Part shown: positions 33,859 through 41,650 of the stretch, one piece after another
How positions within the stretch are numbered: the stretch's first letter is position 1
How the letters are laid out: each line of letters opens with the position of its first letter
Source of the DNA: an uncultured Saprospiraceae bacterium
GTDB taxonomy: Bacteria > Bacteroidota > Bacteroidia > Chitinophagales > Saprospiraceae
Length of the DNA: 41,919 nt
Reading direction: 5' to 3'
Assembly (NCBI GenBank): GCA_937974625.1
Contig: CALJVJ010000129.1
Location: forward strand, 1-41,919
Notes under the pieces: model-generated
Seen by the model: only the letters and a program-made list of their open reading frames with translations
Told to the model about the DNA's origin: nothing
The model's database searches: none
Translations under genes and position numbers: made by a program

Positions 33859-35312
33859 TAAAGATTGCTGATTAAATTTAGAGGAATAGAGTTATTAGTA
33901 AACAAACTACGGATTGCTTCAAAAGCATTCACTCCTTGTTTACGAGCCGTGCCGATATAGCTACGAATTCTAGCGAAATATTGAGCACCATTTAAACTTC
34001 TAAAGCAACCAGAAATTTTAAGTTTGACTTTCATCATTCTTAAATCTCTTTCGGAGAAGTTATTATCGAATGGCACTTTAAAATCGTAAAAGAATCTGAG
34101 TATATCGTCTGAAAAGCCTGATAATCGTTCTAACAAATTTCGAGGTTTTGATTTTGCTTTCCGACCTCGTTTAACAACTAAAGGAGGGGCATTGGATAAT
34201 GGATTGATTGCAAGCCCTTTATTAACAATATCATCATAAGCTTTACGATATTTGTCTAAAGTGGCTTTTGATAAATCCGATTTATTTTTTAGTAATGCTT
34301 TTTGCTTTGTTTGTTTCATTTTGAGCAATAGGTCAATTAATTCTTGTGCCCAATCTTGCTCAAAGCGTTCTTTGATAAAAATGAGTTCTCGAAGAATATG
34401 TGCATTACATAAAGCATGTTCACAATCATATAGGTAATAAGACTTCCAAAAATCGTGGACAGCTATACCTTTGAAATTAGGTAGAATATTGATGTCATCC
34501 ATTGCTTTTCGACCTCTTTTCTCATGTACTTTATAATGCACACTCTTATCTGTAGAGCAACTATGCAACCAATGAAGGCTGGCAATTACTCTTAAGCCTG
34601 TTTCGTCAAAACCTGCAAAGGTGGCAGCACATAAGAATTGTTCAAGATTTAGTTCAAATTCTTCTAACTGTTTAAAGGCATGCTGGCGAATATTATAAAG
34701 CGTTCCTTGACTTATTTTATGTTCAAACAAATCATCGACCAATTGTGCAGTCCTTTGATAAGGTAATAATTGATAGTCTTGCAAGTAGGTTAATAAGGTT
34801 TTGATATTTGCCCCATATTGAACGTAATGAGTTACATCATTTGGAAATAAACTGGTCGTGGTACAACCACAACTACATCGTTTAACTTCAATTTGATGCT
34901 CGGTTACTTTCATGCGTAGAGGTGGAATATCATAAACTTGTCGAGTTTTGTTATTGATTGATTTTTGATTGCTAAGGTCTCTATGACATTGGCTACAAAA
35001 ATCTACCTGATGTATAATAGTTTGGTCTGGATTAGTCGTCATTTTTAAATTATGACCTTTATGACCCTTTTGACCACCTACTTTACGACCAGTTTTCTGG
35101 CGAAGACTTTTAGGTGATGGCTTTTTATACCCATCACTTGAGGGTGGTTTGCTACTATTTTTACTGTTTTTTGATATTTGGTCTTCGAGTTCTTTTATTC
35201 GAGATTCCATTTTTTGAAATTTGGACTCATATATCATAGCAATTGCCTGTACGACCAGTTGATTCTCTGGTGGCAATGTTTTGATTAAGTCTTGTATCTC
35301 TTGTGGAAGCAT
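33852..35312 (-). CDS. IS66 family transposase
   Basis: The 486-aa DDE transposase is of normal length for the single-gene IS66 group. The N-terminus has a coiled-coil (about 35-48) leading to the IS66 signature SKNSSKPPSSDGYKKPSP (47-64) and the basic GRKVGGQKGHKGH. A zinc-binding region follows (C106/C109 and C146-C150). The catalytic triad is most likely D236 (GFDETGLRV), D287 (HDFWKSY) and E421 (NNFSERDLRMMKVK). The C-terminal IS66 domain ends inside the terminal inverted repeat, so coding and transposition sequences overlap. No frameshift or premature stop is seen, so it may be active. Confidence 0.96.
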   Translation of the reverse strand: MLPQEIQDLIKTLPPENQLVVQAIAMIYESKFQKMESRIKELEDQISKNSKNSSKPPSSDGYKKPSPKSLRQKTGRKVGGQKGHKGHNLKMTTNPDQTIIHQVDFCSQCHRDLSNQKSINNKTRQVYDIPPLRMKVTEHQIEVKRCSCGCTTTSLFPNDVTHYVQYGANIKTLLTYLQDYQLLPYQRTAQLVDDLFEHKISQGTLYNIRQHAFKQLEEFELNLEQFLCAATFAGFDETGLRVIASLHWLHSCSTDKSVHYKVHEKRGRKAMDDINILPNFKGIAVHDFWKSYYLYDCEHALCNAHILRELIFIKERFEQDWAQELIDLLLKMKQTKQKALLKNKSDLSKATLDKYRKAYDDIVNKGLAINPLSNAPPLVVKRGRKAKSKPRNLLERLSGFSDDILRFFYDFKVPFDNNFSERDLRMMKVKLKISGCFRSLNGAQYFARIRSYIGTARKQGVNAFEAIRSLFTNNSIPLNLISNLYC

Positions 35313-35346
35313 CGCACAAATTAAAAAAAAATTCTTAAATCAGCTT

Positions 35347-35361
35347 TTGCTGAATAGTTAC
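35347..35361 (-). repeat. Right terminal inverted repeat of the IS66 element
   Basis: Read on the minus strand the sequence is GTAACTATTCAGCAA, identical to the left end. Adjacent bases add AAGCTG, forming CAGC-AAAA-GCTG. Confidence 0.93.
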
Positions 35362-36449
35362 AAATATTCTTTATAAATGTCTACACCAAATAGCGTAACA
35401 GAACTATTCAATGCACTATTAAAGGAACTTAAAATAGCACCAAATAAAACAGCGGCAAAAAATCCTACTAGACTTGCTGGTAAAACCTTAGCTACTAGTT
35501 TAGGGTAAGCTTCATCTGCTACCTCTAACTGTCCTTCAAAAATATGCCACGCAATTACTCCAGGCAATACAACAATTAAAGGACCTAGTATCTTTAAAAA
35601 ACTAGCCAATAAAAGCCCTTTTTGCCCTTCTTCTAGATTCTTTGCACCCAAGGCCCTTTGAATAATAGCTTGGTTGGTTCCCCAATAAAATAATTGGACA
35701 AGCATCATTCCAGTAAAAATAGTAGCAAATGGAACCGAAGCAGTTTCGCCGCCTATTGAATTAAATTTCTCTGGATTTGTTCTAACTAAAATTGAAATCC
35801 CCTCACTCATACTACCATCTCCAATATACATTAACCCAAATATGGGTATCATTAAACCGCCAATCAATAATCCGATGGCATTAATCGTATCGGAAACCGC
35901 AACTGCCTTTAGCCCGCCAAATACAGCATAAATAGAACCGATAATACCAATTCCCCATACACAAATCCACAAAGAAGTTGTTTTTGAAACCCCTAATAAT
36001 TCTGGTAAATTAAACATAGCACTAAAGGCCACTGCACCAGAATATAAAACAATGGGTAATAAAACGACCACGTAACCCGATAAAAAGAGGGCAGAGGTCA
36101 AACTTTTGGTAAAAGTATCATACCGTCGCTCCAGAAATTGAGGTACGGTAGTGATTCCACCTTTCAAATAACGAGGTAATAAAAATATTGCGGTTACCAC
36201 CATTGCCATTGCAGCTAAAGTTTCCCAGGCCATTACTAAAATGCCTTCCGTGTAGGCTTGTCCATTTAAGCCGACAATTTGTTCAGTGGAAAGATTGGTT
36301 AACAAAAGAGAACCAGCAATCACACCTGCAGTCAAACTTCTACCTGCTAAAAAATAGCCATCGGCAGAACTCTCATCTGTGCTTTTTGTAGACCACCATG
36401 CTATCCCTGCTACCAATAAGGTGAATCCGAAGAAAGAAATTAAGCCCAT
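35358..36449 (-). pseudogene. 5' fragment of a sodium:solute symporter (SSS family) gene, interrupted by IS66
   Basis: The fragment encodes 363 aa starting [19 protein letters not shown]. It is a typical SSS/SGLT-type Na+ symporter: [10 protein letters not shown] and [17 protein letters not shown] near the N-terminus, [12 protein letters not shown], and the TM8-like sodium-site helix [17 protein letters not shown] at the end. The frame breaks at the IS66 boundary (after KEYL, where the element supplies a TAA stop). Insertion plus target duplication adds 1526 bp, which also shifts frame. Without the later helices transport is unlikely. The substrate was probably a sugar or similar solute. Confidence 0.92.
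35362..35369. repeat. Target-site duplication, right copy
   Basis: AAATATTC lies directly outside the right end of the IS66 element and is identical to the left copy at 33836-33843. Confidence 0.95.
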
Positions 36450-36579
36450 TCTGTTTAAAGTTTTTGAAATTATAGGTTTTCGTTAAGTATTGCGGATTAA
36501 TAAGGATGCATTACTTAATTTTTGTAAAAAAGACAATAAGATATGTTATATCCTAATTTTCGGCTTATTTTTTAGATAT

Positions 36580-36689
36580 TAGGCTTGTTACCCTTTAAAA
36601 TTATTCTCATCTGAAAATGCCTTTTTGGGCTAAAACTATCGCAAAAAATCAAATTTCAGCTAAGCATTTTCTAAAGGGTAACAAGTCTA
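36580..36689. repeat. Nested inverted repeat, possible MITE or terminator
   Basis: The outer arms AGGCTTGTTACCCTTT (36581-36596) and AAAGGGTAACAAGTCT (36673-36688) pair over 16 bp with one G-U, extended by one A-T pair. The inner arms GAAAATGC (36613-36620) and GCATTTTC (36664-36671) are perfect. The 110-bp element sits between the flippase and symporter genes and has no coding frame. Confidence 0.55.
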
Positions 36690-36703
36690 TTTTTGAAAAT
36701 GAG

Positions 36704-38032
36704 TTAACTTAAATATAGACTCATCCAAAAAAACAGGGCTAAGGAAATATTATAAAAGAAATACTTAGGTAAATTTAAATAAGCACTTAAAGGAATTTTA
36801 AATTGGAAATAATTATAAGCAATAAGCATTATTTTATTAACAAAATAGGCACAAACTGTAGCAAAAGCTATACCTTCTAAACCATAATCTTTCACCCAAT
36901 ATAGACTTAAACCTAGGTTAATTAATACTTCAATTAAGGCACTCCAAACTAACACATAATTATGCTGATGTGCCAAAATAATTACTTGAGGTAGGAGTAT
37001 TCGGCTAGAAATAATCAATAAATAAACATTAAAAACGCTAGCTGACGGAGCGAAATTTTCATTATAAACCATTGGAAATAAAAAGGGACTCACTAGCATC
37101 AATGCCATCGTTAATGGGAATAACCACCAAGATAATTTATCAATTTCTTTTTTAATTTTTGGTAAAACAAAGGCTTGATTTTCGACAGCTATGGGAATTA
37201 AGGTCGCAGTTAATGCGGCTGTCAAAATAGTAACTAAAGGTAATTCTCGAGCTCCGTATCTAAAAATGGCAAACATGCTGGTATCTTCAAAATATTTTGT
37301 AACAATGAAGCCATCTACATATTCCATGCCGCCGCCAATTAGCATATGTAGACTCAAAGGAAATATTAGGATTAACAGCCTTTTTTGTGTAGACCAATTT
37401 AAAACTGACTTGTTTTTTAAGGTTGATTTTGACCGATTCCAATGTTGTTTTAAAATTCCTAAAAGCCAACCAAATTTAAAGAGGCTCCAAATTACTAAAC
37501 ATTGAAAAATACCTTCAATTCCCCACTTCATCAACAAGGGTACTAAAACAGCCATTAGTTGAAGCCCAAAAATAATCAGCCCATACCTGATAATCTTATT
37601 ATCTTTTTTATCCAATAGATAAATGTATTCAATGAGAGAACTAGGGGCATTAAATATTAGGTATAGACAGATTAAATATAGGTAAGAAATCTGGTCAAAT
37701 TGGGTGAAGTTTTGGAGTAGGAAAGACTGAAAATAATAGAGTATAGCAGCAGCTAGTAAACCTACAATAAAAAGTAAAAAACTTGTATTAATCAATAGGG
37801 TAGCCGCTTGGTTTTTGGACCTAGTGTATTCACTTAATAAACTTTTGATACCCGCTGAAATCCAGAAAAAGGAGACAAAATTTCCTAAGAATAAAATAAC
37901 CTCATACAATGCAATTTCAGCAGTAGCTAAACCAAAAATTTTGGCCAACAATATTCCAATAAATAAGGTGGTTCCAAATCGTAAGAGTTGAAAAAATTGC
38001 AAACTATTTATTGGAAGACGAGTAAGCGACAT
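36704..38032 (-). CDS. Polysaccharide/oligosaccharide flippase (MOP superfamily, Wzx-like)
   Basis: The 442-aa integral membrane protein has about twelve hydrophobic helices spaced through its length and few charged residues. It matches the polysaccharide-transport group of the MOP (MATE-like) superfamily, which flips lipid-linked glycans across the inner membrane. The N-terminal LRFGTTLFIGILLAKIFGLA and the YGARELPLVTILTAALTATL segment are typical. No glycosyltransferase genes are adjacent, so the glycan is unknown. It is separated from the GDPD gene upstream by a hairpin element. Confidence 0.82.
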   Translation of the reverse strand: MSLTRLPINSLQFFQLLRFGTTLFIGILLAKIFGLATAEIALYEVILFLGNFVSFFWISAGIKSLLSEYTRSKNQAATLLINTSFLLFIVGLLAAAILYYFQSFLLQNFTQFDQISYLYLICLYLIFNAPSSLIEYIYLLDKKDNKIIRYGLIIFGLQLMAVLVPLLMKWGIEGIFQCLVIWSLFKFGWLLGILKQHWNRSKSTLKNKSVLNWSTQKRLLILIFPLSLHMLIGGGMEYVDGFIVTKYFEDTSMFAIFRYGARELPLVTILTAALTATLIPIAVENQAFVLPKIKKEIDKLSWWLFPLTMALMLVSPFLFPMVYNENFAPSASVFNVYLLIISSRILLPQVIILAHQHNYVLVWSALIEVLINLGLSLYWVKDYGLEGIAFATVCAYFVNKIMLIAYNYFQFKIPLSAYLNLPKYFFYNISLALFFWMSLYLS

Positions 38033-38059
38033 TTAATGTATAAGGCTGATAGGAAGAGA

Positions 38060-38125
38060 GGCGGAGAGGCTGAAAGGTGGAGCAACGCTGATATACCTAC
38101 CTTTGTGCCCTTCAGCCACTTCGCC
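38060..38125. repeat. Palindromic element between the GDPD and flippase genes
   Basis: GGCGGAGAGGCTGAAAGG (38060-38077) pairs with 38108-38125 at 16 of 18 positions, one G-U, across about a 30-nt loop. Its right arm abuts the GDPD stop codon, as the element at 18206-18235 abuts the SNF2 stop. Shared AGAGG and GAAAGG blocks suggest the same family. Confidence 0.55.
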
Positions 38126-38126
38126 T

Positions 38127-39041
38127 TTAAATCCCTTTAATCAGATTTGGATAATCCGTAATAATTCCATCTACCCCTAATTCTTTCATCCGTTGCATAT
38201 CTTCCACTTTATTAATTGTCCAAGGAATTAAATCCATGCCTTTTGTTTTTACCTGTTGGACTAAAGTATCGGTTACTAGTTGGTAATAAGGACTATAAAT
38301 AGTTGGAATAAAGTCTAATTTTGCCATATTTTCCTCAAACGGATTGATATTTTCAATCAAATAAGCCGTCATTATGGTTTTGTCTAATTCATTGACCGCC
38401 AATAAACTTCTAGCATCAAACGACTGAATACAAGCCTTGCTATGAATGCCTAATCGATTTATTTCAGCCAGTAAAATTTTAGCAAACTTTGCTGGAATAG
38501 GTGCTAATTCGACATCCCATTCTGGTCTACTTTTTATTTCAATATTATAAAAAGGTAGTTCTTGATTATGCTTTTTACAATAGGTATTCACGGCTTTTAC
38601 TACCTGTGCTAAAGTTGGCTTGTGGATTTTCATCTTCTCCTGCTCTGGAAATCGTTCATTACCTCTACTACCAACATCAAACGCTAATACCTCTTCGGTT
38701 GTCATTTGATGAATTAAATAATTTTTTTCCATTTCATCTGTCACCGCTTTCCCGTCAGGAGTGGTACTGATTTCATGAGAGAACCACGGTTCATGAGAGA
38801 TAATAACCTCCCCATTTTGAGAAATCGCTGCATCCATTTCTAAGGTTCTCACATTTAATTCCAAAGCTTTTAAGAAAGCAGGGACGGTATTTTCTGGCAA
38901 TAATCCTCTAGCACCTCGATGTCCTTGCCAATCAAATTCAGGTAATGGTTTAGGAGACATGGTTGAATTTTTTGTCGTCGTATCATTGCAAGCAAAGCAA
39001 GCGAACAATAATAAAATAAAGAATGGATATTTGAATTGCAT
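38127..39041 (-). CDS. Glycerophosphodiester phosphodiesterase lipoprotein
   Basis: The 304-aa protein hydrolyses glycerophosphodiesters to glycerol-3-phosphate and an alcohol. Residues 1-18 are a lipoprotein signal (lipobox LFAC, C15, or CFAC, C18), so it is probably anchored in the envelope. The GDPD TIM barrel shows HRGARG at 41-46, PENT at 49-52, the metal ligands E68 and D70 (TLEMDAA) and the catalytic H83 (ISHEPW). A late VDGIITDYPNL is the family's usual ending. An accession as glpQ-like is reasonable, but the symbol is withheld. Likely role: phospholipid head-group scavenging. Confidence 0.9.
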   Translation of the reverse strand: MQFKYPFFILLLFACFACNDTTTKNSTMSPKPLPEFDWQGHRGARGLLPENTVPAFLKALELNVRTLEMDAAISQNGEVIISHEPWFSHEISTTPDGKAVTDEMEKNYLIHQMTTEEVLAFDVGSRGNERFPEQEKMKIHKPTLAQVVKAVNTYCKKHNQELPFYNIEIKSRPEWDVELAPIPAKFAKILLAEINRLGIHSKACIQSFDARSLLAVNELDKTIMTAYLIENINPFEENMAKLDFIPTIYSPYYQLVTDTLVQQVKTKGMDLIPWTINKVEDMQRMKELGVDGIITDYPNLIKGI

Positions 39042-39152
39042 AATAAAAGTTTTATCAGCTTCGGATAAAACTCAAAGATGCGAGTTTTTCTTAATTTCTT
39101 AGTAGGAATTATCTAAATTTCTCCAAAATGAATAAAATTGGCTATAAACTAA

Positions 39153-39224
39153 AATATCCGTTGCCATATACTATCTATTGCTATAAATGTTAACAGCAAC
39201 GGAATCTGATGGACAACGGATATT
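39153..39224. repeat. Nested inverted repeat (REP-like), CCGTTG/CAACGG units
   Basis: AATATCCGTTG (39153-39163) and CAACGGATATT (39214-39224) are perfect 11-bp arms. Inside, TTGCT/AGCAA pair across about 12 nt, and a second CAACGGA overlaps the inner right arm. The two-stage plan resembles 33137-33216. It lies 25 bp from the signal peptidase stop codon. Confidence 0.55.
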
Positions 39225-39249
39225 AAGCAAAGCAAATAATTTTTTATCG

Positions 39250-41022
39250 CTATTCCGCTTTGCTTGCTGAGGTAAACATTCTATCCCAATTTATGCCATT
39301 CATCATATCATTTTCTTTTGTAGAAAAATAGATAAAAAGTGGTTTGCCGACAATATGCGTTTCTGGGACAAACCCCCACATTCGGGAATCTTCAGAGTTA
39401 TTTCTATTATCACCCATCATCCAATAATAATCTTTTTTAAAGGTATACTTATTGGTAAGTTTTCCATTAATAAAGATTTGATGGTCTTTTATTGCTAAAT
39501 CGTTCGATTCATAAATAGCAATAACTCTGTGGTAGGCAGCAATATTATTTGGCGTAAGTGTTATGGTTTCTCCTGCTTTAGGTATCCACAATGGACCATA
39601 ATTATCTACATTCCAATCGCCAAAATTCTGCGGGTCATGCGGAAATAAGCGGTCAGATTCCGAATATCTTTCAATGTTTAAGCCTTCGTCAGTAGCTTGG
39701 AGCGCTGATTTTTGGGATTTTGTTAAAGTCAATAATAGTCGATTAGCACTAGAAGAAGCCCTGATATGTGCATCATTTATTCCAAAGTTGATTAATTGTG
39801 TTTTGTCGTAAGAAGCAGGAAAATTGACCCAATACATATCATTTAGAATGATTTCAATATCGTCGCCCATGTCTTGAATTTTTGCTTTTTGTTCTGCAGA
39901 CAGCACAAGCATTTTATGATTTGGGCCTTCAGGATTATAATATTGTTGGTCTTCTTCTGTGATGTCCCAGTCACTAAATCTTTTTTTGTTCAGTGGAGTA
40001 GGGTGCTTGACTAAATAGCGATATTGTAGATTTTTAGGATTTTTAACAGCTTTGCCATTGATATAAACTTGACGGTCAATTATTTGTAAAGTTTCTCCAG
40101 GAGTCCCAATACAATGTTTAACATAATGGTCAATTTTATCGAGTGGCCGAGTGACAAGGGGATATTTCCCTTTTAATATTTGGTTCTTTGTATTTTGAGG
40201 AATAGCATTCCTTTTTAAATCATAGTGACTCCAATTCCTTCCTGGAGTTATGTAAACACTATCCCCTTCGGGCATATTAAAGACCACAGGGTCATTTCTA
40301 TCCAATCTTTCTATCGCTGGCAATCGAAAACTAGGTAAATTGGGCTTTTCCAAATAAGATTCTTTATCAAAAAAAGGAAGTCGATTGTGCATCAATGGAA
40401 ACATCAACACGGTAGAAGGAGTCCGCAAGCCGTAATGGGCTTTGCTGACGAACAAATGGTCTCCAACGTTTAAAGAACCTTCCATAGAAGAGGTTGGGAT
40501 AGCATATGCTTCTATAGTAAACATTCGGATGAAGGCGGCAGCAAAAACAGCAAAGACGACCGCTTCTGTCCAATCTCTTAAGGGTGTTTTTTTATAAGGA
40601 TTTTTTTCTTGTAATTTTTTGAGTTTATATTGATTTTTTTCAGTGAATGCAGCTTGTAATTTTTCTTGGTAAGCTTTTTCTTTTGCTAGGGTAGGGCCAT
40701 CATACTTATCTTTTAAATCAGCACCAATTTGGAAAAAAATATAAGGCGCATAAACAACGGCTTTGAAACTATCAAGAAATGAGTAATGTTTAAAAGAGCG
40801 AACTAAATCAACACACATGCCTGTATAGATAAAAATATTCACAACTGGAATTAGTAAAAGTGCTGCCCACCATGAAGGGCGACCAATTAATTTACACCAT
40901 TCTATAAAATTAACTCCTGGAATTAATGCATTTTTGGGATTGAGACCTGCCTTTTCGAAAATTTTATAAAGACTTAAGCTTAAAAGTAGATAGGTGAAAA
41001 GGAAAAATATTAAAATAGCCAT
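39250..41022 (-). CDS. lepB: Signal peptidase I
   Basis: The 590-aa membrane protease removes signal peptides from exported proteins. The N-terminal 110 residues hold hydrophobic helices of a DUF5684-like type (KAGLNPKNALIPGVNFIEWC) and then a charged linker. A transmembrane helix (about 153-170) leads into the S26 catalytic box IPTSSMEGSLNVGDHLF with nucleophile S179. The general-base lysine is K302 in YVKHCIGTPGE, and the C-terminal box is MMGDNRNNSEDSRMWGFVP. The 123 residues between Ser and Lys and the long stretch before the last box make it much larger than E. coli LepB, as is usual in Bacteroidetes. Confidence 0.93.
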   Translation of the reverse strand: MAILIFFLFTYLLLSLSLYKIFEKAGLNPKNALIPGVNFIEWCKLIGRPSWWAALLLIPVVNIFIYTGMCVDLVRSFKHYSFLDSFKAVVYAPYIFFQIGADLKDKYDGPTLAKEKAYQEKLQAAFTEKNQYKLKKLQEKNPYKKTPLRDWTEAVVFAVFAAAFIRMFTIEAYAIPTSSMEGSLNVGDHLFVSKAHYGLRTPSTVLMFPLMHNRLPFFDKESYLEKPNLPSFRLPAIERLDRNDPVVFNMPEGDSVYITPGRNWSHYDLKRNAIPQNTKNQILKGKYPLVTRPLDKIDHYVKHCIGTPGETLQIIDRQVYINGKAVKNPKNLQYRYLVKHPTPLNKKRFSDWDITEEDQQYYNPEGPNHKMLVLSAEQKAKIQDMGDDIEIILNDMYWVNFPASYDKTQLINFGINDAHIRASSSANRLLLTLTKSQKSALQATDEGLNIERYSESDRLFPHDPQNFGDWNVDNYGPLWIPKAGETITLTPNNIAAYHRVIAIYESNDLAIKDHQIFINGKLTNKYTFKKDYYWMMGDNRNNSEDSRMWGFVPETHIVGKPLFIYFSTKENDMMNGINWDRMFTSASKAE

Positions 41023-41494
41023 TAGGGTAATTTTTAATTTTTAAAAAACTTCATTAAGAAAAGAACTGAAATTAAAAAGGTTCTATAGGGTAATCTATTT
41101 TGATAGAGCAATGACTATATTTTTTCGATAAAAGGAAATAAAAATATAAAAGTTTAAATATGTATCTATGTTATTCTGTTCATATTTATAAGCAAGGATT
41201 AATTTAAATATCGATAAATTATTAGTTTTAAAGAGTGTTTTGTTGGTTTTGAGACTTTTCAATCGAAAAAGTGAAAAAAAAATTTAGATTTTAAACTTTC
41301 TTTTGGTATATTGCATTATATATGTAGTTGTATCAGTTTTTATTCGATTTCTTAAAGAAGAAAAATGGGAAAAACTCATCAAAAATAACGACTATTTTGA
41401 GGTCTTTAAAATTAACTTAAGTTATTAAATTTATTTTTTTTGTTAAAAAATTTAGAATTTTATTTATAATTTAAAATAGTTTTATATATTCGCA
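41023..41494. other. AT-rich spacer upstream of lepB
   Basis: No credible gene is seen in this region. A minus-strand -7-like motif (CAAAAATA on plus, 41380-41387) lacks a -33 partner and is far from lepB. A weak plus-strand promoter for the possible small RNA may end here (TTTA-N18-TATATTCG, 41463-41492). Confidence 0.45.
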
Positions 41495-41622
41495 CTTCAA
41501 ATCAAGCAAAACACCTTTTGCTTAGCTTTAAAAGACAATGTTTATACATTAAAGATATATAAGAATTTGTTTTCATTTGGTTTTTTGGGTTAAGGTGCTG
41601 ACTATCCAGTCAGCACCCCTTT
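41495..41622 (+). ncRNA. Candidate small RNA with two hairpins and an intrinsic terminator
   Basis: On the plus strand, AAGCAAAA (41504-41511) and TTTTGCTT (41516-41523) form a perfect 8-bp hairpin with loop CACC. About 70 nt later the strong terminator at 41594-41622 follows. No plus-strand coding gene lies upstream that would need this terminator, and the only short reading frame here (starting ATGTTTATACAT) stops after four codons. A near-consensus -7 box (TATATTCG, 41485-41492) would start transcription near 41497. The length would be about 125 nt. No known RNA family is recognised. Confidence 0.45.
41594..41622 (+). terminator. Strong plus-strand intrinsic terminator
   Basis: GGTGCTGACT (41594-41603) and AGTCAGCACC (41608-41617) form a perfect 10-bp GC-rich stem with a 4-nt loop, followed by CC and five T. 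The minus strand has no T-run after the stem, so direction is plus, although it also lies 34 nt beyond the stop of the minus-strand gene at 41651. Confidence 0.85.
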
Positions 41623-41650
41623 TTGTTTTAGGACGTTTTTTTTTATTTTT

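Larger units (their letters stand above)
33844..35361 (-). mobile_element. IS66-family insertion sequence, single-ORF (ISBst12-like) type, complete
   Basis: The element is 1518 bp and intact. Its ends are perfect 15-bp inverted repeats, GTAACTATTCAGCAA at the left and the reverse complement at the right, opening with GTAA as is typical for IS66. Each end also has a small CAGC/GCTG palindrome. An 8-bp direct repeat AAATATTC flanks it. It holds only the transposase gene and lacks the tnpA and tnpB accessory genes, which matches the ISBst12 subgroup. It has landed in a sodium:solute symporter gene, in the same orientation as that gene. Intact ends, a perfect target duplication and an open transposase frame suggest recent insertion and possible activity. 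Confidence 0.95.

Noticed and set aside
33844-35361. IS66 tnpA and tnpB accessory genes
   Set aside because: No frame besides the transposase is present between the terminal repeats.
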